The notes under the pieces: model-generated
The model's database searches: none
Told to the model about the DNA's origin: nothing
Seen by the model: the letters and a program-made list of their open reading frames with translations, nothing else
NCBI GenBank assembly: GCA_947589745.1
Contig: CANQCS010000028.1
Location: forward strand, 1 to 32,381
DNA length: 32,381 nucleotides
Direction of reading: 5' to 3'
Source: an uncultured Oscillospiraceae bacterium
GTDB taxonomy: Bacteria; Bacillota; Clostridia; Oscillospirales; Oscillospiraceae
Translations under genes and position numbers: made by a program
Shown here: positions 1 through 9,292 of the stretch, in pieces
Layout: every line of letters starts with the position of its first letter
Position numbering within the stretch: the first letter of the stretch is position 1

Positions 1-1914
1 CGGGCCAGCGAGGATTTCAACTGGAGCGAGATCAGCCCCACCATCTTCGGCGCGGTGTTCGAGAGCACCCTGAACCCAGAGACCCGCCGCTCCGGCGGGA
101 TGCACTACACCAGCATCGAAAATATCCATAAGGTCATCGACCCCCTGTTCCTGGACGGCCTGCGGGCGAAGCTGGAGCAGATCAAACAGATCCCCGTCAG
201 AAGGGATCAGGTTGCCCAGTTGGGCAACCTGAGGCGTGAAATTTCACGCCTGCACTTCCTGGATCCAGCGGCGGGATCTGGGAATTTCCTGACCGAGACC
301 TACCTCTGCCTGCGGCGGCTGGAGAATGAGATCTTATCGCTGCTGTACGACGGGCAGATCGTCATGGATATGGACGGACTGATCCAGGTGTCCATCGGCC
401 AGTTCTACGGCATCGAGATCAACGACTTCGCGGTGACGGTGGCCAAGACGGCCCTGTGGATCGCGGAGAGCCAGATGATGAAGGAAACGGAGGACATTGT
501 GCATATGTCTCTGGACTTCCTGCCGCTGAAGTCCTACGCTAACATCACGGAGGGCAACGCTCTGCGGCTGGACTGGGAGAGCGTGGTGCCGAAGCATGAG
601 CTGGACTACATCATGGGTAACCCGCCGTTCGTGGGGTATTCCCTGCAAAGCAAAGCGCAAAAGGAAGACATTCTCTCCATCTATGTGGATGAAAAGGGCA
701 AGCCGTATAAGACCGCCGGGAAAATCGACTATGTTTCCGGCTGGTATTTCAAGGCCGCGCAGATGATGCAGGGAACGAGTATTCGGACCGCGTTCGTGTC
801 CACCAACTCCATCACGCAGGGGGAACAGGTGGCGGGAGTATGGAAACCGCTGTATGACCGGTTTGGTATCCACATCGACTTTGCCCACCGCACGTTCCGA
901 TGGGACAGCGAGGCCAGCTTGAAAGCGCATGTGCATTGTGTGATCGTCGGCTTTAGCATTGCGCCAAGTACGGCGCAAAAACGGATATACATTTCAGATA
1001 GGTATGTGACGGTTGCTAATATTAATCCTTACCTACTCGATGCAGCAAATTCCTTTATTGAAGGTCGAAATAAACCCCTATGTGCTGTTCCAGAAATGAT
1101 AACTGGAAATCGGCCTGCTGACGGCGGTCATTTGATCATTGAAGACAGCGATTATGCAGCATTTATTGAAAAAGAGCCAAAAGCTAGGCCTTTCATCAAA
1201 AGATTGATAGGTGCCGTAGAGTTTATAAACAATAAGAAAAGATGGTGCCTGTGGCTCGTGGGAATCAGCCCGGCCGAGTTGCGCAAAATGCCGTTAGTAT
1301 TAGACCGTGTTGAGCGTTGCCGTATCAACAGGCTCAATTCTCCTGATGTTGGTAGACAAAAACTTGCAGATACACCTTCTCTTTTCAGAGAAACAAATAA
1401 TCCGCACACCTGTGTCGTTATTCCCGAAGTTTCTTCACAGAACAGAAGATATATCCCAATCGGTTTTATCGGGGAAGATGTGATTTGTACAAATAAAATT
1501 CAAGTCATTCCGGAAGCATCATTATACCACTTTGGCATTTTAACCTCAAATGTCCATATGGCTTGGACGAGAGCAGTATGTGGTCGCTTAAAGAGTGATT
1601 ATGACTATTCAAAGAAGGTCGTCTACAACAACTTCCCCTGGCCGACGCCCACGGAGGCGCAGCGGGCGAAGATCGAGCAGACGGCGCAGGCGATCCTGGA
1701 CGCGCGGGGGCTGTACCCGGACGCGAGCCTGGCGGACCTGTACGACGAGACGACCATGCCGCCGGAGCTGCGGAAAGCCCATCAGAACAACGACCGGGCA
1801 GTGATGCAGGCGTATGGGTTCTCGGTGAAGGACATGACCGAGAGCAAGTGCGTAGCGGAGCTGATGAGGATGTACCAGTCCCTGACCGAGCCAGCCGGAA
1901 AGTCAAAGAAATAG
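1..1914 (+). CDS. MmeI-like type IIG restriction-modification protein, 5'-truncated by window edge
   Basis: The frame is open from base 1 (RASEDFNW...), so the gene begins outside the window; the GTG at 55 is not a convincing start. The visible 637 residues contain an adenine-N6 methyltransferase core: SAM-binding motif I (DPAAGSGNF, bases 262-288) and catalytic motif IV NPPF (bases 619-630). Just upstream is the conserved segment FESTLNPETRRSGGMHYTS, which I recall from MmeI-family enzymes. In that family the chain continues as methylase, helical spacer, target-recognition domain and C-terminal domain, and a nuclease domain lies N-terminally; whether it is present here cannot be seen. Roughly 1000-1610, where the recognition domain should lie, is clearly AT-richer than both flanks, which suggests domain exchange. 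Expected role: modify and possibly cleave a specific DNA sequence. It could also be a methylase-only member. Confidence 0.85.
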   Translation, partial: RASEDFNWSEISPTIFGAVFESTLNPETRRSGGMHYTSIENIHKVIDPLFLDGLRAKLEQIKQIPVRRDQVAQLGNLRREISRLHFLDPAAGSGNFLTETYLCLRRLENEILSLLYDGQIVMDMDGLIQVSIGQFYGIEINDFAVTVAKTALWIAESQMMKETEDIVHMSLDFLPLKSYANITEGNALRLDWESVVPKHELDYIMGNPPFVGYSLQSKAQKEDILSIYVDEKGKPYKTAGKIDYVSGWYFKAAQMMQGTSIRTAFVSTNSITQGEQVAGVWKPLYDRFGIHIDFAHRTFRWDSEASLKAHVHCVIVGFSIAPSTAQKRIYISDRYVTVANINPYLLDAANSFIEGRNKPLCAVPEMITGNRPADGGHLIIEDSDYAAFIEKEPKARPFIKRLIGAVEFINNKKRWCLWLVGISPAELRKMPLVLDRVERCRINRLNSPDVGRQKLADTPSLFRETNNPHTCVVIPEVSSQNRRYIPIGFIGEDVICTNKIQVIPEASLYHFGILTSNVHMAWTRAVCGRLKSDYDYSKKVVYNNFPWPTPTEAQRAKIEQTAQAILDARGLYPDASLADLYDETTMPPELRKAHQNNDRAVMQAYGFSVKDMTESKCVAELMRMYQSLTEPAGKSKK

Positions 1915-3591
<1,677 letters not shown>

Positions 3592-3628
3592 ACGTCACAA
3601 AAAGTTTACAAATATTTGCTGTGACGGG

Positions 3629-3657
3629 TTGTCACGTCAGCAGAAACGTGGTATACT
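3629..3657 (+). promoter_or_regulatory. Sigma-A promoter of the ABC exporter operon
   Basis: The -35 box TTGTCA (3629-3634) and -10 box TATACT (3652-3657) are separated by exactly 17 bp. Transcription should start near 3664, leaving a leader of about 137 nt before the first ABC gene. Confidence 0.8.
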
Positions 3658-3720
3658 TCATACTCGCGCGGGCGGTGCGCGCCGGCCGCTGAGAATAGTC
3701 CGCCGTGTCCCACTTTCAGG

Positions 3721-3804
3721 ATGCACGGTGGGCTTTCCTCTGCGCCGTTTTGGATGGAGAACACACAAGATCTGAAGGAGAGACAAGGAGAAACGACGAA
3801 ATGA
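3721..3804 (+). CDS. Possible leader ORF (27 codons) overlapping the ABC gene start
   Basis: An ATG at 3721 opens a 27-residue frame (MHGGLSSAPFW...) whose TGA (3802-3804) overlaps the ATG of the ABC gene as ATGA. This is the arrangement expected for translational coupling. It sits in a leader of about 137 nt behind a good promoter. Known background: Bacillus subtilis bmrCD is preceded by a small leader gene, bmrB, that controls expression by ribosome-mediated attenuation. Here the Shine-Dalgarno before 3721 is weak (cagg adjacent to the ATG) and no clear terminator/antiterminator pair was found, so translation is only a possibility. Confidence 0.3.
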   Translation: MHGGLSSAPFWMENTQDLKERQGETTK

Positions 3805-5582
3805 TTTTCGGAAAGCACATCAACCGGTACTATCTCAAATATGGGATATGGCTGGTGCTGGGCGTGGCCGCCCTGGCCATGGTGGACTACATGCAGCTGG
3901 TCCTGCCCAACATGTACCAGATGGTGATCAACGGCATGAACGACGGCCGGGTGCTGGTGGACGGGACTTGGCTGGACTTCAACATGGACTTCCTGCTGGA
4001 CCACATCTGTATGCCTATGGTGTGGGTCATCCTGGCCATCGTGGTGGGGCGGTTCCTGTGGCGTATCTGCATCTTCGGCTCCGCCATCAAGGTGGAGACG
4101 GATATCCGCAACGAGATGTTCGACCACGCCAAGGACCTGAGCCGGGAATACTACCAGGTCAACAAGGTGGGCAACCTGATGAGCCTCTTCACCAACGACC
4201 TGGAGACGGTGCAGGACTGCTACGGCAACGGCTTCCTGATGATGTTCGACGCCATCATCATGGGGGGCATGTCCATCTGGCGGATGTGGCACATGGACCA
4301 GATGCTCACCAGCTTCGCCCTGATCCCCATGGCCTGCCTCCTGGCGGCCAGCACCCTCATCGGCAAGTACATGACCAAGAAGTGGGATATCCGGCAGGCG
4401 GCTTTCTCCGACCTGTCCGACTTCTCCCAGGAGAGCTTCTCCGGCATCGCCGTCATCAAGGCCTTTGTCAAGGAGGGCAAGGAGCTGTGGGCCTTCCGGC
4501 AGCTCAACAAGGCCAATGAGAAGGCCAACGTGGACTATACCCGCATCTCGGTGCTGCTGCGGATCTCCGTGACGCTGTTCGTGGAGTCCGTCATCTGCAT
4601 CATCCTGGGCTATGGCGGCTTCCTGGTGCACCAGGGGACCTTCAACGCCGGGCAGCTGGTGGAGTACATCGTCTACTTCAACTCCGTGGTGTGGCCCATC
4701 ATGGCCGTGTCGGAGCTGATCGACATGACCAGCCGGGGCAAGGCGTCCCTCAAGCGGATCAGCGAGCTGCTGGACGCGGAGCAGGACGTGAAGGACCGGC
4801 CGGACGTAAAGCCCCTGGGGCCGGTGAAGGGCGCCATCGAGTTTAGGCACCTGACCTTCCGCTACCCCGGCGGCGAGTACGACGCCTTGGAGGATATGTC
4901 TTTCTCCATCAGGGCCGGGGAGAGCATCGGCCTGGTGGGCAAGACCGGCGCGGGCAAGACCACCATGGTGGACCTGCTGCTGCGGACCTACAACGTGCCC
5001 GACGGCACCGTCTTCATCGACGGCCACGACGTGAACACCGTCCCCATTCGGGAGGTGCGGGACGCCGTCGCCTACGTGCCCCAGGATAACTTTCTCTTCA
5101 GCGACACCATCGCCAACAATATCGCCTTCTGCCGGGACGGCGCGCCCCAGGCGGCCATTGAGGACGCGGCGGTGCTCAGCGACGTAGACGGCAACATCCG
5201 GGAGTTCTCCCAGGGTTACCAGACCGTGCTGGGCGAGCGGGGCGTCACCGTCTCCGGCGGCCAGAAGCAACGCATCTCCATCGCCCGGGCGCTGATGAAG
5301 GACGCGCCCATCCTGATCCTGGACGACTCGGTTTCCGCCGTGGACACCGAGACGGAGAAGACCATCCTGGAGAACCTGGGCCGCTCCCGGGCCGGGCGGA
5401 CTACCATCCTCATCGCCCACCGCGTGTCCACCATCGAGCGGCTGGACCGCATCATCTACATCGACGACGGCCGCATCGTGGCCATCGGGCCCCATCTGAA
5501 GCTGTACGAGACCTGTCCCAGCTACCGCCACATGGTGGACCTCCAGAAGCTGGAGGAGGAAGGAGGCAAGCGCAGTGCGTGA
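3801..5582 (+). CDS. ABC exporter half-transporter, BmrC-like (degenerate site subunit)
   Basis: Membrane-spanning half of a heterodimeric type IV ABC exporter, 593 aa. The ATG at 3801 has aaggag ten bases upstream; a GTG at 3705 in the same frame lies in the leader and is less likely. The N-terminal 330 or so residues hold six predicted membrane helices. The nucleotide-binding domain has Walker A GKTGAGKTT (380-388), the Q-loop region VPQDNFLFS, signature VSGGQ (484-488), Walker B ending D508 and H-loop His540. The residue after Walker B is Asp509 instead of the catalytic Glu, the hallmark of the non-hydrolysing site in BmrCD/TM287-288-type pairs. The gene overlaps the next one by 8 nt. Substrate is unknown; lipid or multidrug export is the family expectation. 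Confidence 0.9.
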   Translation: MIFGKHINRYYLKYGIWLVLGVAALAMVDYMQLVLPNMYQMVINGMNDGRVLVDGTWLDFNMDFLLDHICMPMVWVILAIVVGRFLWRICIFGSAIKVETDIRNEMFDHAKDLSREYYQVNKVGNLMSLFTNDLETVQDCYGNGFLMMFDAIIMGGMSIWRMWHMDQMLTSFALIPMACLLAASTLIGKYMTKKWDIRQAAFSDLSDFSQESFSGIAVIKAFVKEGKELWAFRQLNKANEKANVDYTRISVLLRISVTLFVESVICIILGYGGFLVHQGTFNAGQLVEYIVYFNSVVWPIMAVSELIDMTSRGKASLKRISELLDAEQDVKDRPDVKPLGPVKGAIEFRHLTFRYPGGEYDALEDMSFSIRAGESIGLVGKTGAGKTTMVDLLLRTYNVPDGTVFIDGHDVNTVPIREVRDAVAYVPQDNFLFSDTIANNIAFCRDGAPQAAIEDAAVLSDVDGNIREFSQGYQTVLGERGVTVSGGQKQRISIARALMKDAPILILDDSVSAVDTETEKTILENLGRSRAGRTTILIAHRVSTIERLDRIIYIDDGRIVAIGPHLKLYETCPSYRHMVDLQKLEEEGGKRSA

Positions 5583-7482
5583 ATATCTCCCCCTGCTGAT
5601 CGTGGGCGCTATCATCGGCTCCTTTGCCGCCATCTTCATCATCGCCTACGCCGGGATCAAGAACAAGAAGGAGGCCATCGGCTTCGACCGGAACGTGCCG
5701 GACGGCGAGATCATCCGGCGGCTCAGCAAGTACGCCCTGCCCTACTGGAGGAGCTTCCTGCTGGTGCTGCTGACCATGCTCTTCTCCATCTCCTACGACC
5801 TCCTCTCCCCCTGGCTGATTGGCCGCATCGAGGGGCTCATCAAGGAGGACTTTGAGCTGAACCGGCTCTTCATGATGGTGGCCATCTACGCCGGCATCCT
5901 GATCGTGTCCCTGGTCTGCACCTACTTCCAGTCCATCATCCTCCAGCGGACCGGCCAGAAGATCCTCTCCGCCCTCCGCGAGGACATCTTCACCCACATT
6001 GAGAGCCTGAGCCACAACCAGCTCAACCAGATCCCCGTGGGCAAGCTGGTGACCCGTGTCTGCAACGACACCAACGCCATCTCCATGATGTTCACCAATA
6101 TCCTGGTGAATCTGGTGAAGAACGTGTTCATCGTCTTCGGCGTGCTGGGCGCCATGCTGATGCTCAACTATATGCTGACGCTGATGATCCTGTGCTTCGT
6201 GCCCTTCCTGGTGCTCTTCACGGTGATCTTCCGCAAGTTCACCCGCCGGGTGTTCCGCCGGGTGAAGGACCGCACCACCGATATCAACACCTACCTGTCC
6301 GAGAACCTGTCCGGCATCAAGATCACCCAGGTCTTCAACCGGGAGGAGGCCAAGCTGCGGGACTTCCTCCGCAAGAGCGAGGAGCTGAAGAAGGCCAAGC
6401 AGGACCAGATCTTCGTCTTCGGCATCTTCCGGCCCATGGTGTATATGCTGTACATCTCCTCCATCCTGTGCCTGCTGTACCTGGGTGGCCGGGGGTATAT
6501 CAAGAGCACCGTCTTCATGGGCCAGATGGTCACCAGCGAGATCGTGGTGTCCTTCTATATGTACGTGTCCAAGTTCTTCAACCCCATCCAGACCCTGGCG
6601 GAGATGTTCAACTTTCTCCAGTCCGCCTTCGCCTCGGCGGAGAAGATCTTCGGCATCCTGGACATGGAGCCGGAGCTGGTGGACGAGCCGGACGCCATCG
6701 ACCTGCCGGAGATCCGGGGCGAGATCGAGTTCAAGGACGTGTGGTTCTCCTATGTGCCCGGCGAGTGGGTGCTGAAGGGCGTCAGCTTCCACGTCCAGGC
6801 CAAGCAGACCGTGGCCTTCGTGGGCTCCACCGGGTCCGGCAAGACCACCATCCTCTCCCTCATCTGCCGGAACTACGACATCCAGAAGGGCCAGATCCTC
6901 ATCGACGGCATCGACATCAAGCACATCAAAATCGCGTCGCTGCGGAAGCACTTCGGCCAGATGCTCCAGGACGTGTTCCTGTTCTCCGGCACCATCCGCA
7001 GCAACATCGTCCTGCGGGAGGAGAGCTTCACCGACGAGCAGGTCATGCAGTCCTGCCGCTACGTCAACGCCGACCACTTCATCGGGCGTCTGGAGAAGGG
7101 CCTGGATGAGCCGGTGCGGGAGCGGGGCAACAACTTCTCCGCCGGCCAGCGCCAGCTGCTCTCCTTTGCCCGGACCGTGCTCCACCGCCCGGCGGTGATG
7201 ATCCTGGACGAGGCCACCGCCAACATCGACACGGAGACCGAGATCCTCATCCAGGACTCCCTGGAGAAGATGAAGAACATCGGCACCATGCTGATCGTGG
7301 CCCACCGGCTGAGCACCATCCAGCACGCGGACAACATCATCCTCCTGTCCCACGGCGTCATCCAGGAGCAGGGCACCCACCAGGAGCTGCTCCACAGGAA
7401 GGGCCGCTACTACCAGCTCTACATGCTCCAGTTCGACGAGCAGGAGCGCAGGAACGCCCTCCGGAACGCGGAGATCGCATAA
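5575..7482 (+). CDS. ABC exporter half-transporter, BmrD-like (catalytic subunit)
   Basis: Partner subunit of 635 aa. The GTG start at 5575 lies inside the end of the upstream gene and is served by the purine run aggaggaaggagg (about 5556-5566). The protein carries an extra N-terminal membrane segment before the usual six helices, as larger partners of this type do. Nucleotide-binding motifs: Walker A GSTGSGKTT (417-425), signature FSAGQ (521-525), Walker B ILDE with catalytic Glu546, and H-loop His577. The non-canonical FSAGQ signature complements the Asp-containing Walker B of the first subunit. The dimer would therefore have one degenerate and one active ATP site. Co-transcription with the upstream gene is clear from the overlap. 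Confidence 0.92.
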   Translation: MREYLPLLIVGAIIGSFAAIFIIAYAGIKNKKEAIGFDRNVPDGEIIRRLSKYALPYWRSFLLVLLTMLFSISYDLLSPWLIGRIEGLIKEDFELNRLFMMVAIYAGILIVSLVCTYFQSIILQRTGQKILSALREDIFTHIESLSHNQLNQIPVGKLVTRVCNDTNAISMMFTNILVNLVKNVFIVFGVLGAMLMLNYMLTLMILCFVPFLVLFTVIFRKFTRRVFRRVKDRTTDINTYLSENLSGIKITQVFNREEAKLRDFLRKSEELKKAKQDQIFVFGIFRPMVYMLYISSILCLLYLGGRGYIKSTVFMGQMVTSEIVVSFYMYVSKFFNPIQTLAEMFNFLQSAFASAEKIFGILDMEPELVDEPDAIDLPEIRGEIEFKDVWFSYVPGEWVLKGVSFHVQAKQTVAFVGSTGSGKTTILSLICRNYDIQKGQILIDGIDIKHIKIASLRKHFGQMLQDVFLFSGTIRSNIVLREESFTDEQVMQSCRYVNADHFIGRLEKGLDEPVRERGNNFSAGQRQLLSFARTVLHRPAVMILDEATANIDTETEILIQDSLEKMKNIGTMLIVAHRLSTIQHADNIILLSHGVIQEQGTHQELLHRKGRYYQLYMLQFDEQERRNALRNAEIA

Positions 7483-7504
7483 TTCTTGAAAAAAGTAAAC
7501 ATAG

Positions 7505-7542
7505 GAAAACGCTGCCCCGCCTTCCGGCGGGACAGCGTTTCC
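7505..7542. terminator. Hairpin terminator between convergent operons
   Basis: Stem gaaacgctg...ccgcc paired with ggcgg...cagcgtttc around a TTCC loop. On the minus strand the stem is followed by a short T run (ttttcc), so it should end the minus-strand ybjQ operon. It can also serve the ABC operon that stops at 7482. Confidence 0.7.
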
Positions 7543-7554
7543 ATATATGCGGCA

Positions 7555-7866
7555 CTATCTGACCTTCACCGCCGTGCCGTAGGCGATGACTTCGGCGGCC
7601 CCCTGCATGACGGAGGAAGACCCGAAGCGGATGTTGATGACAGCGTCCGCCCCCAGGGCCTCCGCCTCGTCTACCATGCGCTTGGTGGCGATCTGCCGGG
7701 CCTCCACCAGCATCTCCGTGTAGCCGGTGATCTCACCGCCCACCAGGGTCTTCATGCCGGCCATGAAGTCCTTGCCGAAGTTCTTGGACTGGACCACCGT
7801 TCCCTTCACGATGCCCAGGGGTTCGATCTCCCTGCCGGGGATATAGTCAATATTGAGCAGCAGCAT
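7555..7866 (-). CDS. YbjQ/UPF0145 family protein
   Basis: A 103-aa cytoplasmic protein of the YbjQ (UPF0145, DUF74) family. Recognisable features are the start MLLLNIDYIPG and the conserved stretch EARQIATKRMVDEAEALGAD followed by DAVINIRF. The family forms compact oligomers annotated as putative heavy-metal-binding, but its function is not established. It is the last gene of the minus-strand operon that begins with the MerR regulator. Its ATG lies inside the 3' end of the preceding gene (20-nt overlap) and its Shine-Dalgarno ggagg is encoded within that gene's tail codons, so translation should be coupled. A hairpin terminator follows. Confidence 0.85.
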   Translation of the reverse strand: MLLLNIDYIPGREIEPLGIVKGTVVQSKNFGKDFMAGMKTLVGGEITGYTEMLVEARQIATKRMVDEAEALGADAVINIRFGSSSVMQGAAEVIAYGTAVKVR

Positions 7867-8113
7867 CAGATTCTCCTCCTTCGATCTCTCGATATCTCTG
7901 TTTTAACGCCCACAGCGCGGGCAGGAACAACAACATACAGCCGGCCGCCGAGACTGCGCAGATCCATTTTGCCGCTACCGGCATGTCCGGCAGGAAGCAC
8001 AGCGCCAGCAGCCCGGCCGCCAGAGGCAGCAGGATCGCTCCCAAAAACAGCACGCCCCGGCGGGCCTCCCGCTTTTTCCGGCGGTGGCGCGCCTCAATAC
8101 TTTCTGGCTTCAT
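7847..8113 (-). CDS. Small two-helix membrane protein with EIxxGExDxAxxY tail (third copy)
   Basis: I do not recognise a named family. The protein has 88 aa: a very basic N-terminus (MKPESIEARHRRKKREARR), two hydrophobic helices (roughly residues 21-40 and 48-67) and the C-terminal tail RYREIEGGESDAAAQY. The ATG at 8113 is chosen because ggagg lies seven bases upstream; a GTG at 8122 in frame is worse placed. Its start overlaps the preceding gene's end by 20 nt. It matches the two preceding small proteins and the end of the MerR regulator in layout and tail, so the four appear to be paralogous membrane hairpins. By the positive-inside rule both ends should be cytoplasmic. Confidence 0.75.
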   Translation of the reverse strand: MKPESIEARHRRKKREARRGVLFLGAILLPLAAGLLALCFLPDMPVAAKWICAVSAAGCMLLFLPALWALKQRYREIEGGESDAAAQY

Positions 8114-8357
8114 CCTCTTCACCTCCGTCGATTTCCTTCAGTCTTGCCTTTAAATTGATCCAGATGGGGAGGATGCTCCCCAGTTCCAGGACCAGGATCA
8201 CCAGCAGCAGCTTGGACGGGAGGCTGTCCGGGGGTCTCCCCATCCGCAGCCACAGCAGCAGGGCCGCCGCGGCCAGGCGGATGATGGTAGCGGACACCGC
8301 GCCCAAGAATGCCTCCCGCTTCCGCTCCCGCTGGGCGTCAGTACTTTTTGGCTTCAT
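8094..8357 (-). CDS. Small two-helix membrane protein with EIxxGExDxAxxY tail (second copy)
   Basis: Unnamed 87-aa protein: basic N-terminus (MKPKSTDAQRERKREA), two hydrophobic segments (about residues 17-36 and 48-67) and the tail ARLKEIDGGEEDEARKY. The start codon ATG at 8357 is made from the Asp-Glu codons of the previous gene's tail (gATGaa). The tail of this gene in turn encodes ggaggtgaagaggatg, the Shine-Dalgarno and ATG of the next gene. A product is supported by the conserved length, layout and tail among three neighbours. Function is unknown; a role as partner or competitor of the membrane-anchored MerR protein is inference. Confidence 0.75.
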   Translation of the reverse strand: MKPKSTDAQRERKREAFLGAVSATIIRLAAAALLLWLRMGRPPDSLPSKLLLVILVLELGSILPIWINLKARLKEIDGGEEDEARKY

Positions 8358-8604
8358 CTTCTTCCCCGCTGTCGATCTCCTTCAGCCGCTGGCACATGGC
8401 GACCACCACGCCCACGATGATGGCGCCCACCGCCAGGACATAGACGCCCAGGATGGGGAGCACCACCCATCCAATGGCCTCCACGTTCGCGAAGCGGATG
8501 ACGCCCATGGCCGCAAGGATGACGAGCACGATGGGCAGCAGCACCGCCGTCACCAGGATGCCCACCACCACGGGGGCGATCTTCTTTCTAGTATTGTTTT
8601 GCAT
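8338..8604 (-). CDS. Small two-helix membrane protein with EIxxGExDxAxxY tail (first copy)
   Basis: Unnamed 88-aa protein starting MQNNTRKKIAPVVVG: a short basic N-terminus, two long hydrophobic helices (about residues 9-34 and 43-69) and the tail QRLKEIDSGEEDEAKKY. Its ATG (8604) lies in the last codons of the MerR gene (17-nt overlap), with ggaga eight bases upstream inside that gene. Of the three small proteins it most resembles the C-terminal hairpin of the MerR regulator, as if that domain had been duplicated without the DNA-binding part. Confidence 0.75.
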   Translation of the reverse strand: MQNNTRKKIAPVVVGILVTAVLLPIVLVILAAMGVIRFANVEAIGWVVLPILGVYVLAVGAIIVGVVVAMCQRLKEIDSGEEDEAKKY

Positions 8605-9238
8605 CGTCGATCTCTCCTTTCCCGATCTCTTTGATCCGCTGGAATAGCGCCAGCAGCACCCCGCCGATGACCCCCAGGGGCACCGCCAGGAATATCACCA
8701 TCAGCCACCACGGCGGCGCGTTCTCCGGGGAGGACAGGATCGCCCACAGGAACACCCCGATGACGGCCGCCATCAGCGCCACCATCACCGCCGCCGCGGC
8801 CACCGGGGCCACGTACCGCACCCGGATGTCCTGGCGGCCGGTGTCCTGGAAGGACGCCCCCGCCTGCTCCAGCTGCTCCATCTCCTGGAGCACCGCCTGA
8901 GCGTCCAGCTCACTGAGGGGCATCTCCCGCTCCTTCAGCAGCTGGCACAGGCGGATGGACTCCTCCAGGTTCTGCTTCTCCCGCTCCAGGGTCACCAGAT
9001 GGCGGCGCATCCCGTCGCCTACGGTCTGCTGGCCCTCCTGCATCCGCCGGATCTCGGAGATGGGCACCCCCAGCTTGCGGAGGAGCTTTACCCGGCGGAG
9101 GGTCTCCACCTCGGCGTCCCCATAGTCCCGGTAGCCGTTCTCACTGTTGCGGCGGGGGGACAGCAGGCCCTGCTCCTCGTAGAACCGGATGTTCTTTTTG
9201 GTCACCCCGACCAGGGCCTCCACCTCGTTGATCTTCAC
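8588..9238 (-). CDS. MerR-family regulator with C-terminal membrane hairpin
   Basis: DNA-binding regulator of 216 aa. The GTG at 9238 gives the canonical MerR opening MKINEVEALVGVTKKNIRFYEEQGLL and has gagg eight bases upstream; a GTG at 9247 abuts that site. Residues 1-70 are the winged helix-turn-helix (NGYRDY included). Residues 76-125 form a long coiled helix of the dimerisation type. Two membrane helices follow at about 142-168 and 177-199, and then the tail QRIKEIGKGEIDDAKQY. A membrane-anchored MerR protein is unusual. It heads an operon of overlapping genes and is preceded by a promoter with a 19-bp spacer and a dyad, the usual MerR autoregulation layout. The signal it senses is unknown. 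Release by the neighbouring intramembrane protease is a hypothesis. Confidence 0.85.
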   Translation of the reverse strand: MKINEVEALVGVTKKNIRFYEEQGLLSPRRNSENGYRDYGDAEVETLRRVKLLRKLGVPISEIRRMQEGQQTVGDGMRRHLVTLEREKQNLEESIRLCQLLKEREMPLSELDAQAVLQEMEQLEQAGASFQDTGRQDIRVRYVAPVAAAAVMVALMAAVIGVFLWAILSSPENAPPWWLMVIFLAVPLGVIGGVLLALFQRIKEIGKGEIDDAKQY

Positions 9239-9261
9239 CAGCAGCACCTCTTTTCACCCCT

Positions 9262-9292
9262 ATTGTAATCCTTCCACCAGGGGGAAAGTCAA
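9262..9292 (-). promoter_or_regulatory. MerR-type promoter of the regulator operon
   Basis: On the minus strand the -35 box TTGACT (9292-9287) and -10 box TACAAT (9267-9262) are 19 bp apart. That is the over-long spacing activated by MerR proteins. The spacer contains the imperfect dyad CTTTCC-N7-GGAAGG. The stop codon of the upstream protease gene lies inside the -35 box, so the operon may also receive read-through. Confidence 0.75.

Noticed and set aside
7486-8634. 382-codon plus-strand frame across the small membrane protein genes
   Set aside because: It has no start site and no recognisable domain. The minus strand carries five tightly coupled genes with ribosome-binding sites.
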